In this document: positions 45,250 to 50,017 of the stretch, piece by piece
Position numbering within the stretch: position 1 is the stretch's first letter
How the letters are laid out: each line of letters begins with the position of its first letter
NCBI GenBank assembly: GCA_032988165.1
Contig: JANTQF010000257.1
Coordinates: 1-50,017 of the forward strand
Length of the DNA stretch: 50,017 bases
Source: Emmonsiellopsis sp. PD_33
Lineage: Eukaryota > Ascomycota > Eurotiomycetes > Onygenales > Ajellomycetaceae
Direction of reading: 5' to 3'
Translations under genes and position numbers: made by a program
Notes under the pieces: generated by a model
Database searches by the model: none
Told to the model about the DNA's origin: nothing
Seen by the model: only the letters and a program-made list of their open reading frames with translations

Positions 45250-46021
45250 ATGCTCCACTTCACCATGTTCCAGAAAATTATCCATCGTCCTGTGGCTCGC
45301 GGCAACAGCATCCTCAGGAATCGCCGCAGCTTTTCACTCGTCTCAGTTCATTCTAGCTTTCCCGCGACGCTATATCGGTTTCAGCTCAGGCGCGAATCCC
45401 AGCTCTATGACAAGAAGCTGCAGAAGGAGGATAGCGAGCCTGAAGATGCTGTCAATGTCTCACAAGACAGACTTATTTATCCTGAGGTTTCTGACTCGAG
45501 TGCGTCAGCTTTTCAAGTTCCCTTGCCACCATTGCATCCTGCTCACATTGTTGCCAGTCTCAAACGGAGCGCTCTTCATGCCCAACACTTTCTTTATGCA
45601 GGAACTGACGCGGATGTTCTTTGACTATTACCTCGACAATCTAGCAGATAGTCAACCCTCTGCGGATCCCCACCTTCTATGTATCACAAAGGGTAATGAC
45701 TCCTGACCCTCAACTAGAATAAACTCCCAACTGAATCAACAGGGACTCTCATACCGAACACTCTAGTCCTCCTTCGTGAACGGAATATCCGCAGTCGGTT
45801 CTCGCTTCAGCCATCGTTCCCCATGTCCTTGAACGGTATGACTGACTTCGTAAGCGATCCTTTCGAATGTCTCCGCTGACGGAAGATGAATAGACCTGAA
45901 CAGTGCCTTAACCGAGTTCTATTCGAAATGTGGCACCATAACGCCTGCAGAGAAATGGTTCGAAGAGCACGAATACCACAAATCTTACGACGACGAGAAG
46001 GAGGAGTGGATGCAACATTGA
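45250..46021 (+). CDS. Tse2-like ADP-ribosyltransferase-fold toxin domain protein (tentative)
   Basis: Proposed exons 45250-45499, 45558-45692, 45743-45835 and 45894-46021 give about 201 residues. All three introns (50-58 nt) have GT donors, AG acceptors and keep the same phase, so this looks like an intact multi-exon gene. A second ATG at 45265 is a fair alternative start. The first exon begins with a basic Arg/Ser/Phe-rich segment that could be a targeting peptide. Later exons carry the short pattern I associate with fungal Tse2-type domains: an NG-x-PNT-like turn, a leucine-rich strand with an Arg-Glu pair, SLQP followed by a Met-x-Leu and Leu-Asn helix, then a Trp-containing acidic C-terminus. 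Bacterial Tse2 is a type VI secretion toxin with a fold like ADP-ribosyltransferases; fungal relatives are uncharacterised. No immunity-type gene is seen beside it. Homology is from memory and needs a profile search. Confidence 0.5.
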
Positions 46022-47564
46022 ACAAGCCATGGTGAACTGTGCAGTGGTAGCCAACAACTACAGATGATGCCAAGGCGGCGGTAAAATCACCTACGCAATC
46101 TACTTACAGACCCTTTTGCTGAACCGCCCCCTTCAGAAAGAGATCTAATTGATGACTTGGTGTCAGCAGTTAGCATGGCACTATGATCGATCACGAACAC
46201 GGTCCCAGACTAGCGCCCAGGTTAAGCAGAAAGAGGGCCCTGCTTGCAACCTTGAAGAATACTGGCAGGTCATGAATAGCTGTTTCAGCAGGAGATATGA
46301 TCAGCTTGAATAAAGACAACGGGTCTCTGTCGATCCTATGGTGGAAATCAAGGAGCAGAAGCCATCCTCATGGAGCGGCTGTTTCTCGGGCGAGCGCGCT
46401 TCCGATGACAACGAACAGCACAGTTTGCCGACCAACTTGGAGTCAAATTGCGAGCAAACAACGTCAGAGACAGGTACAACAGACCGTACGGCGATGGGCA
46501 AAGAAGGGACATCGTCAACACTCAATGAGAAATGTGAAGGGAGACATTGCCGATGCTAACTGGGTGGGGAGCCCTCCTAAACCACGGCCATGCCAGTCAG
46601 TCATCGAACCCGATGATTTAGCACGAAAGCAAAGCAACGGCACCAGGGAGCCTCGAAATTCCTCTGCGCCCAAATCGTCAAAATTGTGCGATGAGGGATG
46701 CTTCCCGCCGTCTCTACATCCCATTCATGGATCGAGAATATCTAGTACCTAAATCTAAAGGGACATCGGGCAGGGGGTCCGTCAGGGTCAACATAACATT
46801 GGACTCAGGCAACATTTCACTACGAAGACGCACCCAGATCTCAAGAAAGTCAGAGAGGTTCTGTCCTAGCTAGGGGAATATCATGGGTATCCAGAAGTCC
46901 GAGTCGTTAAAGGTTCTAATGCCAAGGAAAGGTCATTTGAGGGAGGGTTTAACCGATCCGCGAGCTGAATTCAAATGGTGCATAACATCCTCGAGTAAAC
47001 TCCTCGTCTTCTTACAAGTCGATCTCCCATTCCCGCAATATGGCTAGATGCCTTTTTGTTGGAAGCCAAACGTGTTGTTATGCAAGGGAAAATCCACAGT
47101 TCTGTATGCGCCTGCTGTTCTCTGAAGTTGATGCCAAGAAGTAAATATCACGTGATGTTGAGCAAACCATCCATTTCCGATTGGCTGCCCTGCCCCACTG
47201 CGGGCCCACCGGAGCGTCGGCGCCGCAGCTTCCGAACGGCGCCAGTCCCGTGACGCAATGGCCTGCAAGTTCCCCAGACACCAGCCATCTCCAAGCTCGC
47301 TCAACCTCAACCTCAACCTCATCTCATCTCATCCTCACCTTCGTCTCAACAACCCCTATCCTCCTCCCATCCGACATATTCTGTCATATTCTGGGCTGGG
47401 CCTTGCTACCCGGTATATCCGTCTTCCCGCTTTCTTCCTTATCTCCGTACTCCGCAGAGGCGACTCAGGCTAACGTCACTCATGCAGGCTCCAACTTCCA
47501 TCAGCCTTGAACCAGCTCTAATCACCAATCCTCGTTTCATAGAGCCTCCATACAGTACTCAACC
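46022..47564. other. Intergenic region and carboxypeptidase Y promoter
   Basis: 46022-47000 has scattered stop-rich frames that read like decayed coding sequence, but no family can be named. 47301-47340 is a tract of CTCAAC and ATCTC repeats in the presumed carboxypeptidase leader. Longer frames at 46297-46752 and 47181-47510 have no recognisable domain. Confidence 0.45.
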
Positions 47565-49264
47565 ATGAAGTCTCTCGCCGTGGCGCTCCTTGCTGGAGTT
47601 GCCGTTGCAGCTGGCCCCCAGCAGCAGGTCCTCCAGGCCCCAATCGACGAGCCCGCCCCAGCCCCGGAGGCCCTGCTCAACCCCTTCAGAGGGATCAGTG
47701 ATACTCTCGACCATCTCCGTGAGGAAGCCGAGAGTATCTGGGATGATATGACTGACATCATTCCGGAAGCTGTGGATACCATTCACCACCTCTTTCAGCC
47801 CAAGAAGCACACCCGCCGCCCAGATTCCGAGTGGAACCATATCGTGCGCGGTGCCGACGTCCAGAGTATTTGGGTAGAGGGTGAGGATGGTGAAAAGCGT
47901 CGCGAGGTTGATGGGAAGCTTGAATCCTACGACCTGAGAATCAAGGCCGTTGATCCCAAGGAACTTGGCGTTGACCCTGACGTCAAGCAGTACAGTGGAT
48001 ACCTTGATGATAACGCTAATGATAAGCATCTCTTCTACTGTATGTGCCTTCCATCTGAATACACAACATGTAGCTAACAATAGCAGGGTTCTTCGAGTCT
48101 CGCAACGACCCTGCCAATGACCCCGTTGTCCTGTGGCTGAATGGCGGCCCAGGCTGCTCGTCGCTGACCGGCCTGTTCCTCGAACTCGGTCCTTCCAGTA
48201 TCGATAACAAGCTAAAGGTCAAATTCAACCCCTACTCGTGGAACTCCAACGCCTCTGTTATCTTCCTCGACCAGCCAGTCAACGTTGGATACTCCTACAG
48301 CGGTAGCGCCGTCAGCGATACCGTTGCTGCAGGCAAGGACGTTTACGCTCTTCTCACGCTCTTCTTCAACCAATTTCCCCAGTATGCCAAGCAAGACTTC
48401 CACATTGCCGGGGAGTCTTATGCCGGACACTACATCCCAGTGTTTGCCTCTGAGATCATGTCACACAACAACCGCAATATCAACCTCAAGTCTGTTCTGA
48501 TCGGAAACGGCCTGACTGATCCTCTCAAGCAATACCCACTTTACAGACCCATGGCTTGCGGTGAGGGTGGATATCCCGCTGTCCTGGACCAGGGCACCTG
48601 CCAATCCATGGACAACTCTCTGCCTCGCTGTCTCTCCATGATTGAGTCGTGTTACAGCAGCGAGAGCGTGTGGACTTGCGTTCCCGCTTCTATCTACTGC
48701 AACAACGCCATCCTGGCACCTTACCAGCGCACCGGCCAGAACCCCTATGATGTGCGCGCCAAATGCGAAGGCGGCGATCTCTGCTACACTCAACTGGGTG
48801 ACATTACCAAATATCTTAACCAGCCGTCTGTCATGAAATCGCTGGGTGCCGAAGTGAGCAGCTACGATTCCTGCAACATGAACATCAACCGCAACTTCCT
48901 CTTCCGCGGTGACTGGATGCAGCCATTCCACCGACTTGTCCCCGGACTGATCGAGAAGATGCCAGTCCTCATCTATGCCGGCGATGCCGACTTCATCTGC
49001 AACTGGCTGGGCAACAAAGCCTGGGCTGAGGCACTCGAGTACCCAGGCCACACCGACTTTGCCTCTGCTGAAATGAAGAACCTGACTATCGTCGACAATG
49101 CCAGCAAGGGCAAGACCATCGGAGAGGTCAAGTCGTCCGGTAACTTCACCTTCATGCGTCTCTTTGGCGGCGGACATATGGTCCCACTCGACCAACCTGA
49201 AGCCAGCCTGGAGTTCTTCAACCGCTGGCTCAAGGGTGAGTGGTCGACCAAGTCGTCCTCGTAA
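47565..49264 (+). CDS. cpyA: Vacuolar serine carboxypeptidase Y
   Basis: Exons 47565-48039 and 48087-49264, separated by a 47-nt intron (GTATGT donor, GCTAACA branch site), give 550 residues. Residues 1-17 are a signal peptide (MKSLAVALLAGVAVAAG). A propeptide of about 105 residues follows, before the mature enzyme around VKQYSGYLDD. The serine carboxypeptidase signature WLNGGPGCSSL is present, with nucleophile Ser269 (GESYAGH), the aspartate region GDADFICNW near 458-460, and His522 (GGHMVP). Many cysteines in the middle fit the disulphide-rich cap of the family. The enzyme removes C-terminal residues from peptides in the vacuole and is made as a zymogen. Length and order match carboxypeptidase Y of Aspergillus species. 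Nothing is odd in the gene. Confidence 0.96.
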
Positions 49265-50017
49265 ATGTTTTCGGTTTCACCCTTGCTGTTTCCGTTCCAT
49301 ACCTAGATTTACCTCGATAGACTGGGACCAAATTGCCTGATGTATGCAGTTACGTGATATATTTGTTTCTATTGCATTGATTTATTTTACTTGCCGTTTC
49401 GTTCCACTGGGCTTATGCTGTTATTTTGTGGTGGGCGGTGTCATGGTTTCCGGGGAGTATACATGCGTCGAAGTTACGTTGCTAGGCAATAGCTTAAGAA
49501 TATATACCACATATATTGAAGCAATCCTGTATATGAAGACGGATTCGTATGCCCAGTGAGAGGAGCCCAGTGGAAGTTCCTCGTTCTGCCACGGCCAAAG
49601 TTTTACCAACATAAATTATGAACCAACAACCTTCCACCAACCCAACCACCACACCACATCATCTCATCCCATAATCCTAGTCGATATACAACGGTATGCT
49701 ACAAGCACAGATACCAGGGAAAAAAAGGGGGACGGAAAAACAATAGAGAAATCCCCGAGAGAAAACAATCCTCATCCCCTCCAAGGAATAAACCCATCTG
49801 CTCGAGACAAAATTGCATTCAAATAACATTCTTTCATATCCATCTATCTGATCAGTCTCCATATCTATGTATACCTATGTAATACCCAACCACCTATGCC
49901 TGTTTAAACTACAACATCAAGGTGAGTTGTGTTCCATGTTCATGCACTTAGTCAGCATTTATGCCAATGAGCACTTAGCCATATTCAGACTAGTATGGGC
50001 TGAGCTTAAGCTGAGAC
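49265..50017. other. 3' region of carboxypeptidase Y and unassigned sequence
   Basis: AT-rich, no coding sequence supported. Small frames on both strands up to about 70 codons look like chance. The next gene lies beyond the window. Confidence 0.5.

Noticed and set aside
45517..45557. Alternative 41-nt first intron in the Tse2-like gene
   Set aside because: It is short and puts the second exon out of frame; the donor at 45500 gives the correct phase.
48461..49195. 244-codon minus-strand frame within carboxypeptidase Y
   Set aside because: Antisense shadow of a highly conserved coding exon with strong codon bias.
1..50017. tRNA genes
   Set aside because: Several GTTCGA-like T-loop strings were inspected, but none has matching acceptor and anticodon stems by eye; a tRNAscan run would settle this.

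Overview
This window is nuclear DNA of a filamentous ascomycete, most likely a eurotiomycete of the Aspergillus/Penicillium type. The evidence is many short introns (47-127 nt) with GTAAGT/GTATGT-like donors, CTAAC/CTAAT-like branch sites and CAG/TAG acceptors, plus monocistronic genes on both strands. The gene content also fits: a highly reducing polyketide synthase, carboxypeptidase Y, a cytosolic cytochrome c peroxidase, glutamate decarboxylase, a PcRGLX/YetA-like secreted protein and a DUF4360 secreted protein. Gene models below were spliced by hand from donor, branch and acceptor signals and frame continuity. No tRNA, rRNA, CRISPR array or intact transposon was found.

Layout. 169-9167 (+): a 2,933-residue polyketide synthase, KS-AT-DH-cMeT-KR-ACP, ending in a thioester reductase domain and lacking any C-A-T module or enoylreductase. 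10064-10912 (+): F-box-like/ankyrin protein. 11811-12521 (+): coiled-coil protein. 13642-14630 (+): cytosolic class I haem peroxidase. 16711-19692 (-): large protein resembling a ubiquitin-specific protease fold, with a disordered tail. 22314-23012 (-): DUF4360 secreted protein. 25353-27094 (-): glutamate decarboxylase. 28887-31343 (-): alanine/charge-rich protein carrying 39 uninterrupted pentapeptide units of EAxxR type. 33485-34306 (+): small basic disordered protein. 35095-36001 (-): two-exon protein resembling DUF7770. 37098-39908 (-): secreted PcRGLX/YetA-like (rhamnogalacturonan lyase-type) protein. 41110-42258 (-): SBDS/Sdo1 ribosome maturation factor with unusual insertions. 42940-44315 (+): four-exon O-methyltransferase. 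45250-46021 (+): four-exon protein resembling the Tse2 ADP-ribosyltransferase-fold toxin family. 47565-49264 (+): vacuolar carboxypeptidase Y.

How they fit. Housekeeping genes (peroxidase, decarboxylase, SBDS, carboxypeptidase Y) alternate with accessory ones (PKS, USP-like, Tse2-like, methyltransferase). The PKS lies at the left edge. Nothing in the next ~30 kb looks like a tailoring partner, so its trans-enoylreductase and other cluster genes, if any, should lie left of position 1. The most notable items are the PKS that ends directly in a reductase, the natural (EAAAR)-type helical rod, the apparently inactive USP-like protein and the intron-containing Tse2-like gene. Exon boundaries are predictions and need transcript evidence.
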